Origin: Lachnospiraceae bacterium
Lineage (GTDB): Bacteria; Bacillota; Clostridia; Lachnospirales; Lachnospiraceae
Assembly (NCBI GenBank): GCA_024698705.1
Contig: JAILQX010000030.1
Coordinates: forward strand, 1-64,000
Reading direction: 5' to 3'
DNA length: 64,000 nt
Both the position numbers and the translations under genes were made by a program. The notes under the pieces are model-generated. The model did no database searches, was not told the origin of the DNA, and was given only the letters and a program-made list of their open reading frames with translations. Positions within the stretch are counted from its first letter, which is position 1; the number at the start of each line of letters is the position of its first letter. Positions 1 to 8,664 of this stretch are shown here, one piece after another.

Positions 1-29
1 ATAAACAAAACATTCCGAATTCGATGTGT

Positions 30-1502
30 TTACTCCGTCTCCTTCTCAGAATCTTTAATTCTGTAGTAATCCTCCGCATCAATAGTGATTTCAATATGTT
101 CCTTCGCGGATTTTAGTTGTTCAAGTAAACAACAGACTTCCACATGTACAGTCTGCGGGAAATTATCATATGGCTTTACCGCCTTTAACTCATATCCTCC
201 CGCCGTGAGGTATTTCAAGTCCCTCGCAAGCGTTGCACTGTCGCAGCTGACGTAAACTATGCGTTCGGGGGCCATCTTCAACATGGTTTTCAGACATTCC
301 TCATCGCAGCCTTTCCTTGGCGGGTCCACAATGATGACATCCGGATGCCGCATCTTTTTGTTTTCAGCTTCTTTACTCTCGTAAAATGCAGGTAACACTT
401 CTTCCGCCTTGCCGGCGAAAAATGTTGCATTCTCTATATTATTGGACCTTGCGTTGTTCCTTGCGTCTTCTATCGCCTGCGGAACAACCTCCACTCCGTA
501 GATCTGTCCGGCTTTATCAGCCATGGACAGACTTATTGTGCCTATCCCACAATAAAGATCCCATACGGATTCATTGCCTGTAAGAGCCGCATATTCAAGG
601 GCTTTGCCGTACATATTCTCTGTCTGGACCGGATTGACCTGGTAAAATGAAAGCGGCGAGATCTTGAATCTGAGCCTTCCTATCCGGTCTTCTATGGTAT
701 CTTCCCCGAAAACCGTGTGATAATCCGTACCCATGATCACATTGTTTTTTTCGGTGTTGATGCTGTAGGAAATACTCTTAACACCCTTTATCTCACTTAA
801 CGAGCTGACAAGTTCTTCCTTGTGAGGAAGTCTTGGGCTGTTTATAACAAGACAGATCATGATCTGTCCTGTTGCAAACCCCTTTCGGATAAGGATATGT
901 CTTACTGTACCCTTTCCCTTCTCCTCGTCGTAAGCGGTTATTCCGAAACATCTCATCCATGTAAGGATCCTATTGACAATCTCTTTATTATCTTCCGCGC
1001 CAAGAAGACAGTCACTGCAGGAAATGATAGAATGCGTTCTTCCCGCAAAAAATCCGGCGATGAGCTTGCCTTCTTTGTTGTAACCTACCGGGTACTGCGC
1101 TTTATTTCTGTATCTGTAAGGTTCTTCCATGCCACCGATGGGTTCCATGATCCCCTTTATGAAGTCCTCATCAAAGCCTCCGATATGTACAAGATTGTTT
1201 TTTACCTTATCCTGTTTGTACCTAAGCTGAGCCTCGTAACTCAGCGCCTGAAGCTGACAGCCTCCACATTGTCTGGCTATGGGGCATCTCGGTTTTACCC
1301 TGTCCGGAGACGGTATCATAACCTCTTCAAGATGCGCGAAGGCATAACCCTTTTTTGCCTTCATGATCTTGGCTTTTACATGATCCCCCGGAAGTGAGTC
1401 CTTTATAAAAAGGGTATAGCCGTCTATCTTACCTATACCCTCTCCATCATTGCCTATATCTGTAATTGTTACATTGACCAGATCGTCTTTTTTATATGTC
1501 AT
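30..1502 (-). CDS. rlmD: 23S rRNA (uracil-5-)-methyltransferase, RlmD/RlmCD family
   Basis: This is a 490-residue class I methyltransferase of the TrmA/RlmC/RlmD family, which makes 5-methyluridine in 23S rRNA. A TRAM RNA-binding domain occupies about residues 3-60. It is followed by the iron-sulfur cysteines C73, C79 and C82 (CPIARQCGGC) and a fourth cysteine near 160 (SCSDC). The SAM site is DLYCGIGTISL, and the catalytic cysteine lies in VYVSCDSATLARDL near residue 420. The ATG is preceded by GGCGGAG at good spacing. It sits 13 bases after the YhaM-type nuclease and is probably co-transcribed with it. Firmicute enzymes of this family can modify two sites, so the exact uridine (1939, 747 or both) cannot be read from sequence. 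Confidence 0.93.
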   Translation of the reverse strand: MTYKKDDLVNVTITDIGNDGEGIGKIDGYTLFIKDSLPGDHVKAKIMKAKKGYAFAHLEEVMIPSPDRVKPRCPIARQCGGCQLQALSYEAQLRYKQDKVKNNLVHIGGFDEDFIKGIMEPIGGMEEPYRYRNKAQYPVGYNKEGKLIAGFFAGRTHSIISCSDCLLGAEDNKEIVNRILTWMRCFGITAYDEEKGKGTVRHILIRKGFATGQIMICLVINSPRLPHKEELVSSLSEIKGVKSISYSINTEKNNVIMGTDYHTVFGEDTIEDRIGRLRFKISPLSFYQVNPVQTENMYGKALEYAALTGNESVWDLYCGIGTISLSMADKAGQIYGVEVVPQAIEDARNNARSNNIENATFFAGKAEEVLPAFYESKEAENKKMRHPDVIIVDPPRKGCDEECLKTMLKMAPERIVYVSCDSATLARDLKYLTAGGYELKAVKPYDNFPQTVHVEVCCLLEQLKSAKEHIEITIDAEDYYRIKDSEKETE

Positions 1503-1515
1503 ATATTCTCCGCCT

Positions 1516-2463
1516 TTAATCCGGCATCTGCGTCATCCTTATATTTGTATCAAGCAGTCTCTGGAAACCAAGCCAGTCCTGTGTGGATGTTGCATTCAGC
1601 AATTCCTTCATCGTTTCCATTTTTGCATCCATATTATCAGCAAATGTAAGAGCTATAGCCTCCATGAGCGCCGGCTTTTTTGGCGAACCGAATTCCAGCT
1701 CTCCGTGATGTGACAATATGCAATGCTTTAATTCGTTGAGCAATACCGGCGGAAATCCCGGTATTTCACGGGCTTTCTCTCCAACCATCTCGGCACCCAT
1801 GACTATATGGCCGAGCAGGTTTCCTTCATCGGTATAATCGTTTAACGGAAATACAGACAACTCCTTTGTCTTGCCTATATCGTGCAATATCGCCGCTGAG
1901 ACGAGAAGATCCCTCTTGAGCATAGTATAATGCTTTGCAAAATATTCGCATACGGTCGCTACGCTCAGAGTATGCTCCAAAAGACCTCCCACAAAACCGT
2001 GATGAACCGATTTTGCTGCGCTTGAAAACTTAAAGAGCTTTACAAAATCAGTATCATTTACAAAGAATTCCTCCAACAGCTTTTTAAGATATTCATTCTG
2101 AGTCTTTGATATAAGCGCGAGCAGTTCCCTGTACATTTCCTCGATGTCTCTCTCGGAGGTTGGAAGGTAATCCTTGGGATCGTACTCATTTTCCCTGCAG
2201 ACTCTCACTCTTTTGATGCTGACCTGCAATGAACCGTTAAACATGCTGACATCGCCCATGACTTCAACATAGTCAAGTGCATCGAATTCGGCTATTCCGG
2301 GACTGGAAGGATCCCATACCTTGGCATCGATGACCCCCGTCTTATCCTGAAGGATAACGCTCAGGTAATTCTTTCCGTTTTTGGTAACGGCAGCTGTTCT
2401 CTGCTTTACCATGTATATATCCGCTATACGGTCGCCGTCGTTCAGATCCTTGATGTATTTCAT
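1516..2463 (-). CDS. yhaM: 3'-5' exoribonuclease YhaM family (OB fold plus HD domain)
   Basis: A 315-residue protein with an N-terminal OB-fold nucleic-acid-binding domain (about 10-95, containing SVILQDKTGVIDAKVWD) and a C-terminal HD domain. The HD metal-binding residues are visible in the HHGFVGGLLEHTLSV and AAILHDIGKTKEL segments and in a later HHGELEFG. This order is that of YhaM/CbfA, a cytoplasmic 3'-5' exonuclease that trims RNA and single-stranded DNA. The start ATG follows AAAGGATAAAG, a good ribosome site. It lies between the HtrA-like gene and the rRNA methyltransferase with short gaps, consistent with one operon. Length matches the family (about 310-320). Confidence 0.9.
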   Translation of the reverse strand: MKYIKDLNDGDRIADIYMVKQRTAAVTKNGKNYLSVILQDKTGVIDAKVWDPSSPGIAEFDALDYVEVMGDVSMFNGSLQVSIKRVRVCRENEYDPKDYLPTSERDIEEMYRELLALISKTQNEYLKKLLEEFFVNDTDFVKLFKFSSAAKSVHHGFVGGLLEHTLSVATVCEYFAKHYTMLKRDLLVSAAILHDIGKTKELSVFPLNDYTDEGNLLGHIVMGAEMVGEKAREIPGFPPVLLNELKHCILSHHGELEFGSPKKPALMEAIALTFADNMDAKMETMKELLNATSTQDWLGFQRLLDTNIRMTQMPD

Positions 2464-2486
2464 CTTTATCCTTTCCCTTTACACTT

Positions 2487-3806
2487 CTATATCTCATCCA
2501 ACTGGACTTCAATGGTCACGTCTCTGTATTCTTCACCGCTCAGTCTTCTGATGGTTATGCTGATCATATCCCCGGGTTCATGAAGAAGGATTGCTTCCGT
2601 AAGTACGGAAAATGTGGTTATGTCATAACCGTCGACCTGTGTTACCACATCTCCGTTCTGTATACCTGCCTTCATGGCCGGTGAGTCCATGTCTATACCC
2701 GTTATATATGCTCCCGCGGGCACGCCCTGACTTATGGCATCAAATATGACATCCGTGCCCATGACCCCGAGATATGCCCTTCTCTTGCCGTTGGACATTC
2801 TTTCTATGGTTTTCTTGATATCCGTTATTCCCAGTGCAGAAATGGTAGTGTCGTCGGAAAACGGGCTGTTCTGATATATGAATCCGACGATCTCCCCGGA
2901 CATGTTGATCAAGACACCGCTTGAGAATTCATTGCCGTGCAGATCTGTGGTCAGAATCTCATAGTTGTTGTCTGCCAGATGCATAATGTTGTTCTTTGAA
3001 GTTACCATACCGTACTCGACCGAATCTATGTTGCCGAGAGGTCTTCCCATGGCTATGACGGGTGCGGCAAGAAGCCTGCTGGTTCTGGAGGTGCCGAGCT
3101 GTGCTATCAGTTTTTCATCGAGCAATACCTTTGTCAGCTTGATCTTAGGAACCGATATCACTGCCAGGCCCGTATTCCTGTCTGTTCCCTTAACTGTTCC
3201 TTCGGTCGTGTATCCGTTGAAAAATGTGATATTGATGTCCTCCGAATCGGTGATAACCCTTGATTCGGTGAGTATAAGCAGTTCTATGTTATTGCTTGCC
3301 ACGATAAAGCCCGTGGTCACACCCTTTTTCTCGTACTCATTGTTGAACCAGTCCACGTCCTGGCTCACTCCTGTTACGGTGACAAGTGATTTTTTTACAC
3401 TTCCCACCAGATCGTACATCTCATTGTACAGATTGCTGTAATCCTGAATCGCGGTGGTATTGGATCCCACCTCTTCCCTGATGATTATGGGTGCACGATC
3501 GACCTCTTCGTCTTCAAGGAGCATATCCTGAGGCAATGTTTCCTCTTCTTCCAGAGGAATGACCACATCATTGGCCGTTGCTTCCTCTTCCGGCGTCAGA
3601 AGGTTACTGAAAACGGGCTCCAATACAAGAAATGTTATACATGCGAAAACACCAAAAATAACAGCCATTGCAGCCGTTATCACTGTTCTTCTGAATAGTT
3701 TTTTCTGATTGATGGGACGGGTTTTGATCCTTTCCCTTATGATCTCATATTCTTCCTGCTTATTGATATCTTCCATGGTTTTATATGTGCCAATCTTATT
3801 GATCAA
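2487..3806 (-). CDS. HtrA-like membrane protein with degenerate protease domain and PDZ domain
   Basis: A 439-residue protein with a short cytoplasmic N-terminus, one transmembrane segment near 40-65, an acidic linker (about 70-110), a trypsin-like fold (about 130-330) and a C-terminal PDZ domain (about 345-435). It aligns with HtrA/DegP, but the catalytic histidine motif (TNNHV in HtrA) reads TESRV. The aspartate motif (TDLAV) reads TGLAV, and the serine loop (GNSGGPL) reads EFSSGVL. Two of three triad residues are therefore replaced, and it is probably a non-catalytic scaffold or sensor. The start shown is TTG overlapping the trmL stop. An ATG ten codons later (3776) is an alternative, and neither has a clear Shine-Dalgarno site. 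Confidence 0.85.
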   Translation of the reverse strand: MINKIGTYKTMEDINKQEEYEIIRERIKTRPINQKKLFRRTVITAAMAVIFGVFACITFLVLEPVFSNLLTPEEEATANDVVIPLEEEETLPQDMLLEDEEVDRAPIIIREEVGSNTTAIQDYSNLYNEMYDLVGSVKKSLVTVTGVSQDVDWFNNEYEKKGVTTGFIVASNNIELLILTESRVITDSEDINITFFNGYTTEGTVKGTDRNTGLAVISVPKIKLTKVLLDEKLIAQLGTSRTSRLLAAPVIAMGRPLGNIDSVEYGMVTSKNNIMHLADNNYEILTTDLHGNEFSSGVLINMSGEIVGFIYQNSPFSDDTTISALGITDIKKTIERMSNGKRRAYLGVMGTDVIFDAISQGVPAGAYITGIDMDSPAMKAGIQNGDVVTQVDGYDITTFSVLTEAILLHEPGDMISITIRRLSGEEYRDVTIEVQLDEI

Positions 3807-4297
3807 TGCTTCCAGTGAAGCCTGTGAAGCTCTCCCTTAAGCTGCAGGCTCTCAAAATCCTGCTGTCTCAGTGCTTCATACAGGACTATCGCTACGGAGT
3901 TTGACAGATTCAGGCTTCTTATATCATCCTGCATCGGTATCCTGATGCAGTTCTCTTCATTTTCCACCAGGATCTCCTCCGGTATGCCCGCACTCTCCTT
4001 ACCGAACATTATATAATCATCCGGCCCAAATCTGACATCGGTATATACCTGTTTCGCTTTGGTGGTTGCCATCCATATCTTTGCACCCGGGTTCTGTTCA
4101 AGAAACTCGGCATAATTCATATATCTTTTTACATCAAGGTGTTCCCAGTAATCCATACCGGCTCTTTTCAGTTCTTTTTCGCCCAGCCTGAAACCCAGAG
4201 GTTCTATGAGGTGAAGCTTTGAACCGGTTGCCACACAGGTCCTTCCTATATTGCCGGTATTTGCCGGGATCTCGGGTTGATGAAGTACTATATTCAT
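3803..4297 (-). CDS. trmL: tRNA (cytidine(34)-2'-O)-methyltransferase TrmL
   Basis: A 164-residue SPOUT-class methyltransferase, the usual TrmL length. It 2'-O-methylates the wobble base of leucine tRNAs in the cytoplasm. The family signature HQPEIPANTGNIGRT is at the N-terminus. The trefoil-knot SAM motifs FGKESAGIPEEIL and the IRIPM...LNLSNSVAIVLYEALR segment follow. The start is ATG three bases after the aminotransferase stop, and its own stop overlaps the TTG start of the HtrA-like gene, so translation of the three genes is probably coupled. The assignment is close to certain at family level. The tRNA target is taken from the family. Confidence 0.94.
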   Translation of the reverse strand: MNIVLHQPEIPANTGNIGRTCVATGSKLHLIEPLGFRLGEKELKRAGMDYWEHLDVKRYMNYAEFLEQNPGAKIWMATTKAKQVYTDVRFGPDDYIMFGKESAGIPEEILVENEENCIRIPMQDDIRSLNLSNSVAIVLYEALRQQDFESLQLKGELHRLHWKH

Positions 4298-4300
4298 GGT

Positions 4301-5467
4301 TTATCTGCTGCGCAGCCTTTCAACGAAGCTGCCGATCCTGTCCAATGCCACTTTCAGGTTATCGATGGAATATGCATAGGAAATACGAAGGAAGCCTTCG
4401 CCGCAGTCACCAAATGCGGTTCCCGGGACCACTGCCACCTTTTCTTCCTCAAGAAGCTTTGTTGCAAATTCTTCACTGGTCATCCCGAATTCCTTTATGC
4501 AGGGAAATACATAAAATGCTCCGAACGGCTCAAAACAGGGCAATCCCATCTTCTCGAATTCATGCATGAGGAATCTTCTTCTCTGATTGTATGCCTCACA
4601 CATTATCCTTACGTCCTCGTCACCGTTTTTCAGCGCTTCGATGGCTGCATACTGGCTCGTTGTGGGAGCACACATTATCGCAAACTGATGGATCTTTGTC
4701 ATCTGGCCGATTATATTGGCGGGACCGCAGGCATAACCCAGTCTCCATCCGGTCATTGCATAAGCCTTTGAGAAACCGTTGATCAGTACGGTCCTCTCTT
4801 TCATATCCGGAAGAGATGCTATGGATACATGCTTATCCTTATAGGACAGTTCCGCATATATTTCATCCGACAATACAAATATATCATGCTTGAGAATAAC
4901 CTCGCGGATCGCCTCAAGGTCATCCTTTTCCATGATTGCTCCTGTGGGATTGTTGGGAAATGGAAGGATCAGAACCTTTGTCTTATCCGTAATGGCATTT
5001 TCCAACTCCTCAGCCGTAAGTCTGAATTCATTTTCATTTTTAAGATTGATTATGACCGGTATGGCGTCCGCCAGTATGGCACAGGGCTCGTATGATACGT
5101 AACTGGGCTGCGGTATGATGACCTCGTCACCCGGGTTTATCATGGCTCTGAGCGCGATATCTATGGCTTCCGAACCTCCGACCGTTATCAGTGTCTCGCC
5201 TGCTGCCTCATAATGGCAGTCAAATCTTCTCTCTAAATAATTACAGACCTCTTTTCTGAGTTCCATGAGGCCGGCATTTGAAGTATAGAATGTACGGCCC
5301 TTCTCGAGTGAATATATACCCTCGTCCCTGATATGCCACGGTGTATCGAAATCCGGCTCACCGACTCCCAGAGAAATGGCATCCTTCATCTCGGCAACTA
5401 TATCAAAAAACTTTCTGATGCCGGAAGGCTTGAGTGCTACGCACTTATCTGACAGTGGATTTCTCAT
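4301..5467 (-). CDS. Class I/II pyridoxal-phosphate aminotransferase
   Basis: A 388-residue fold-type I aminotransferase, cytoplasmic. Visible family motifs are the N-terminal SLGVGEPDFDTP, the cofactor-contacting FPNNPTGA, and the Schiff-base lysine in NGFSKAYAMTGWRLGY near residue 232. The closest named relatives are aspartate/aromatic aminotransferases such as PatA; the substrate cannot be decided from sequence. The ATG overlaps the stop of the preceding Lrp-type regulator by four bases, so the two are translationally coupled. This suggests that the regulator senses the amino acid handled by this enzyme, which is an inference from the arrangement. Confidence 0.92.
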   Translation of the reverse strand: MRNPLSDKCVALKPSGIRKFFDIVAEMKDAISLGVGEPDFDTPWHIRDEGIYSLEKGRTFYTSNAGLMELRKEVCNYLERRFDCHYEAAGETLITVGGSEAIDIALRAMINPGDEVIIPQPSYVSYEPCAILADAIPVIINLKNENEFRLTAEELENAITDKTKVLILPFPNNPTGAIMEKDDLEAIREVILKHDIFVLSDEIYAELSYKDKHVSIASLPDMKERTVLINGFSKAYAMTGWRLGYACGPANIIGQMTKIHQFAIMCAPTTSQYAAIEALKNGDEDVRIMCEAYNQRRRFLMHEFEKMGLPCFEPFGAFYVFPCIKEFGMTSEEFATKLLEEEKVAVVPGTAFGDCGEGFLRISYAYSIDNLKVALDRIGSFVERLRSR

Positions 5468-5946
5468 GACATTATCATCTCTCTTTCGTCTTTATGCTTT
5501 GCTCCGAGGATCACCCCGTGATCCTTGTATTTTTTAAGTATGAAATGTGTTGATGTGCTCAGCACATTATCAAGGGTAGACAGCTTATCGGATACGAAAC
5601 CCGCTATCTCCTTTATGGATTTTCCTTCGAGATTAACTAACAGATCGAAGCCGCCGGATATAAGGTATACAGCATTTACTTCCGGATACTGGTATATCCT
5701 CTCCGCCATATGGTCAAAGCCCTGTCCTCGCTGAGGAGTTACCTTGACTTCGATAAGTGCGGATACATTTTCAAGGGTTGTCTTTTCCCAATCTATAAGT
5801 GTATGATAACCGCAGATTATCCCTTCGTCCTCAAGTGCTTTAAGTTCATTGGCGACATCTATCTCATCCGCTCCGAGTCTTACGGCCAGTTCGCTGACAC
5901 CGACTCTGCTGTTGGTTTCAATTATACGAAGAATCTTTTCTCTCAT
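5464..5946 (-). CDS. Lrp/AsnC family transcriptional regulator
   Basis: A 160-residue regulator with an N-terminal winged helix-turn-helix (about 1-60, beginning MREKILRIIETNSRVGVSELA) and a C-terminal RAM ligand-binding domain (about 70-150, including VNAVYLISGGFDLLVNLEGK). Lrp/AsnC proteins bind amino acids and control amino acid metabolism or transport genes. AAGGAGG sits seven bases before the ATG, a very strong ribosome site. It overlaps the downstream aminotransferase by four bases, so that gene is its most likely local target and autoregulation is likely. The ligand is unknown. Confidence 0.92.
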   Translation of the reverse strand: MREKILRIIETNSRVGVSELAVRLGADEIDVANELKALEDEGIICGYHTLIDWEKTTLENVSALIEVKVTPQRGQGFDHMAERIYQYPEVNAVYLISGGFDLLVNLEGKSIKEIAGFVSDKLSTLDNVLSTSTHFILKKYKDHGVILGAKHKDEREMIMS

Positions 5947-5998
5947 GGTACTTCCTCCTTAACCGTGTATCCTGATATTTGGTCCGATCCATTGTATT

Positions 5999-6961
5999 TT
6001 ACCACATAACGCTCATTAATTCATCACCGTTTGCAGGTTCTAAAAATCTTGTCTCGTCACCTCTGATGACTACTCTGTCTATACAGTTCGTCATCTGTCC
6101 GATCACTTTGGCATGTATGTTTTCGCTGTGCAGTCTTTCTGTCAGCCCTTCGGGATCATCGGTTACTATGAGCATCGAACCGTCTCCCCTTAGTCTGTAC
6201 GGATTTATGTCAAAATATTCGCACACTTCTATGGATTCCTGTCTTATCGGTATATCCTCAAGCATGACCCTGCAGCCCATGCCCAGCTTCTCTCCCAGTT
6301 CCCACAATGCAGTAAATATACCGCCTCCGGCCACGTCATGCATCGCTATGGTTCCTTTGGCTTCACTTGCTATGGCAGCCTCCGGGGCTACGCTTGTAAA
6401 CTGTCCGAGCTCTATGGCATCCTCCACATAATAACGCGGCAATCTGGTTTCAAGTTTTTTCCTGTTTTCCTGCGCAATGATCGCCGTTCCGCTTATCGCA
6501 GCCCATTTTGTCATCACTATATCCGCCGGCTTGCTCTCACGCTGCTCTCCGCGCGGTTCACCTATCGCATTGACGGTTATCACCGGATATGTGATACCTC
6601 CGACGTATTCAGTATGCCCGGCTGCTATCTTAACATCCAGCTTTACCGCTGTTTCGCATGCCTGCTTCATGATCTCCTTTAATCTGATCTCCCTGTATGA
6701 ATCCGGCATGGAAATGCTAAGGGTGATAACCTGTGGTCTCGCCGATCCTGCCCATACATTGTTGCAGGCCTGAACTATCGCATGCTCACACGCACGGCTG
6801 TCTTTATATGCAACCTGTGATACCGCTATGGCCGAATGTGAAAAAAAGGCGCAGTCTGACCCTGTAGACGCGCCTCTTTCCAATCCTGCTTTATATTGTT
6901 CTATTGGTTTTATCACCGAACGATTAAGAACCGTTTCCTTTATCTTACCGATATTTCTCAA
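5999..6961 (-). CDS. PurM/HypE-like (AIR synthase-related) protein
   Basis: A 320-residue protein of the AIR synthase/HypE/ThiL superfamily, which uses ATP on small substrates; its own substrate is unknown. Family features include the conserved PQVITLSI...DSYREIRLKEIM and AAGHTEYVGGITYPVITV segments and a C-terminal domain with MHDVAGGGIFTALWELGEKLGMG and GDGSMLIVTDDPEGL. The chosen start is TTG at 6961, one base after the VanW stop. GGGAG nine bases upstream lies inside the end of the VanW gene, so translation is coupled to it. A longer frame extends 22 codons upstream inside VanW, but it is arginine-rich and lacks a ribosome site. Confidence 0.8.
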   Translation of the reverse strand: MRNIGKIKETVLNRSVIKPIEQYKAGLERGASTGSDCAFFSHSAIAVSQVAYKDSRACEHAIVQACNNVWAGSARPQVITLSISMPDSYREIRLKEIMKQACETAVKLDVKIAAGHTEYVGGITYPVITVNAIGEPRGEQRESKPADIVMTKWAAISGTAIIAQENRKKLETRLPRYYVEDAIELGQFTSVAPEAAIASEAKGTIAMHDVAGGGIFTALWELGEKLGMGCRVMLEDIPIRQESIEVCEYFDINPYRLRGDGSMLIVTDDPEGLTERLHSENIHAKVIGQMTNCIDRVVIRGDETRFLEPANGDELMSVMW

Positions 6962-6962
6962 T

Positions 6963-8489
6963 TTAGGGGTCTCCCGCTGCGGCTTCCGCAGCCTCCGCTG
7001 CCTGTGCCGCCTGTGCAGCTGCTGCATTCTGTGCTGCCCAGTACCTGGCTGTTGCTTTTACCTGATCCACACTGCCCGTGGCTATGGCTTCCTGCATCTG
7101 TGCATAGGCTTCTCCGTTTTCGGTGGATACTCCTACCACAATGGTCCTGGGTACCATTTTATATGTACTTGTGTTTATTTCCTCAGAACTCTGCAGTACA
7201 CCGTCAACTTTGACTTCTTTTATATATCTGGCCTTGATCCCCGCATGTGAAGATGTGACCGAATAATATCCAAGCGGCTGACCCGGATCCTGAATGATAT
7301 TTTCATGGTCGGGAACGGTCCTCTCAAGTACCTCGCTCCTAAAGGATATCTCCCTGTTCGCCGGTCTGGTCTCCAGACCGTATATGTTGAAGGTTATGGT
7401 CTTGCTGTCGGTTGTATATCCCTCGATATATATGGGAAAATCCTTGTTGTTGGTGAATTTGAAATCCTTATTGGATGATTCCGCTATAGCTGCATCCCCT
7501 GAAGGTGACACGTAATCGACGATCATTGAATGATTCTGTCTCTGATCTACCTGAAGTTCAGCCAAAAGTACGGCATTGTACAATGTACTTGAAACCTGAC
7601 AGATACCACCGCCCAACGTATCTACAACAAGTCCGTTCTGGTATGATCCCGCCAACTGATATCCGTTCTGTGCCGTAAACGGTACCAGATGTTCCAATAC
7701 AGAGAACTGCTCTCCGGGATAAACCGTTGATCCGTTTATAAGCTTACAGCCGTTTGCTATATTGGTACATCTTGATGATCCGCTGGACTTGTACTCTGTT
7801 GTAAATGAACCGATGACATCATTGATCTGTGACAGTTCACCCGCGCTTCCGAGCGGTTCATCCACTACCGATACCAAAGCGAGTGTTATATCGCTTCCGT
7901 CCCAGTCCTCCTTGAGAAACCTTATTATCTCATCCGCTGATGCTGAAGGGTCCACTATAATGCCGGCCTGGCCGGTTTTTACTATAAATTCCCCGTTTTC
8001 ACGACTCAATTCGTAGTCTATGGCTTCCTGATTGAACACATCCTCATGATCGTTTATCAGCTTTATGATCTTATCCCTGTTATAATCTATATCCGTGTTC
8101 AGATAAAGTTTGCCGTATTCCAGATCTTTTTTTATCTTGTATCTCCGGACGATATTTCCCTTATCACCATAATTTACAGCATATTTCACGATATCCCTGT
8201 TACTCCAGGTCATATCCAGATCACTCGGATGGATCGAAATGGAATAGCCTGTGGGACTTACAAGCTCGATGGTTGACTGCGCAGCCGTATCGATCTCATT
8301 TTGTATCATGTCGGTGGCCTGCGAAGAATTAAGACCGGATACATCATTGCCGTCTATAAATATTCCATTGTTGATGGTCGCTGCCTCACTTCTTTGGTCA
8401 CACCAAAAAAACGTGACCAGGACAAGAGCAGCCAGCGCTCCTCTTACAAACCTTCTTTTCATGGATTCCTTCATTCCGTTTTTTATCAA
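6963..8489 (-). CDS. VanW family exported cell-wall protein with G5-like domain
   Basis: A protein of up to 508 residues with an N-terminal signal peptide or anchor (ALAALVLVTFFW near residues 18-30). A putative peptidoglycan-binding region (about 40-210) and a VanW domain (about 235-370, with the hallmark VDTLGGGICQVSSTLYNAVL) follow. A G5-like segment spans about 375-460, and the tail is very alanine-rich (AAQAAQAAEAAEAAA). VanW proteins are outward-facing and cell-wall associated; the function is not established. Codons 6 and 10 (MKESMKRRF, MKRRF) are alternative starts. Its stop is followed after one base by the start of the PurM-like gene. Confidence 0.85.
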   Translation of the reverse strand: MIKNGMKESMKRRFVRGALAALVLVTFFWCDQRSEAATINNGIFIDGNDVSGLNSSQATDMIQNEIDTAAQSTIELVSPTGYSISIHPSDLDMTWSNRDIVKYAVNYGDKGNIVRRYKIKKDLEYGKLYLNTDIDYNRDKIIKLINDHEDVFNQEAIDYELSRENGEFIVKTGQAGIIVDPSASADEIIRFLKEDWDGSDITLALVSVVDEPLGSAGELSQINDVIGSFTTEYKSSGSSRCTNIANGCKLINGSTVYPGEQFSVLEHLVPFTAQNGYQLAGSYQNGLVVDTLGGGICQVSSTLYNAVLLAELQVDQRQNHSMIVDYVSPSGDAAIAESSNKDFKFTNNKDFPIYIEGYTTDSKTITFNIYGLETRPANREISFRSEVLERTVPDHENIIQDPGQPLGYYSVTSSHAGIKARYIKEVKVDGVLQSSEEINTSTYKMVPRTIVVGVSTENGEAYAQMQEAIATGSVDQVKATARYWAAQNAAAAQAAQAAEAAEAAAGDP

Positions 8490-8500
8490 AATATGATAGT

Positions 8501-8608
8501 CTAAACTAAAGCGGACAATAACAGAGGAAGAAGCATAGCCAGAACAACAATTATAATGATTATTGATGAGACTATTTTCTTTGTTTTTCTATTGTTCATA
8601 TTAAACAT
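8501..8608 (-). CDS. Small single-pass membrane protein (putative)
   Basis: A 35-codon frame starting MFNMNNRKTKKIV and continuing into one strongly hydrophobic helix rich in isoleucine, valine and leucine. The lysine- and arginine-rich N-terminus would remain in the cytoplasm. A second in-frame ATG is at 8599. The upstream sequence holds only weak ribosome-binding candidates (AAAGG, TTGGA). Lachnospiraceae carry many small proteins of this shape, but I cannot name a family. It lies 11 bases before the VanW gene and on the same strand, so it may be the first gene of that operon. Confidence is limited by the short length. Confidence 0.4.
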   Translation of the reverse strand: MFNMNNRKTKKIVSSIIIIIVVLAMLLPLLLSALV

Positions 8609-8664
8609 ATTTTTAATCCAACCTTTATGCAAAATACACATAGCTGTTACGAAAGGAATTATAT

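Noticed and set aside
822-1397. A 191-codon plus-strand open frame
   Set aside because: It is wholly antisense to the rRNA methyltransferase and has no start signal or family motifs.
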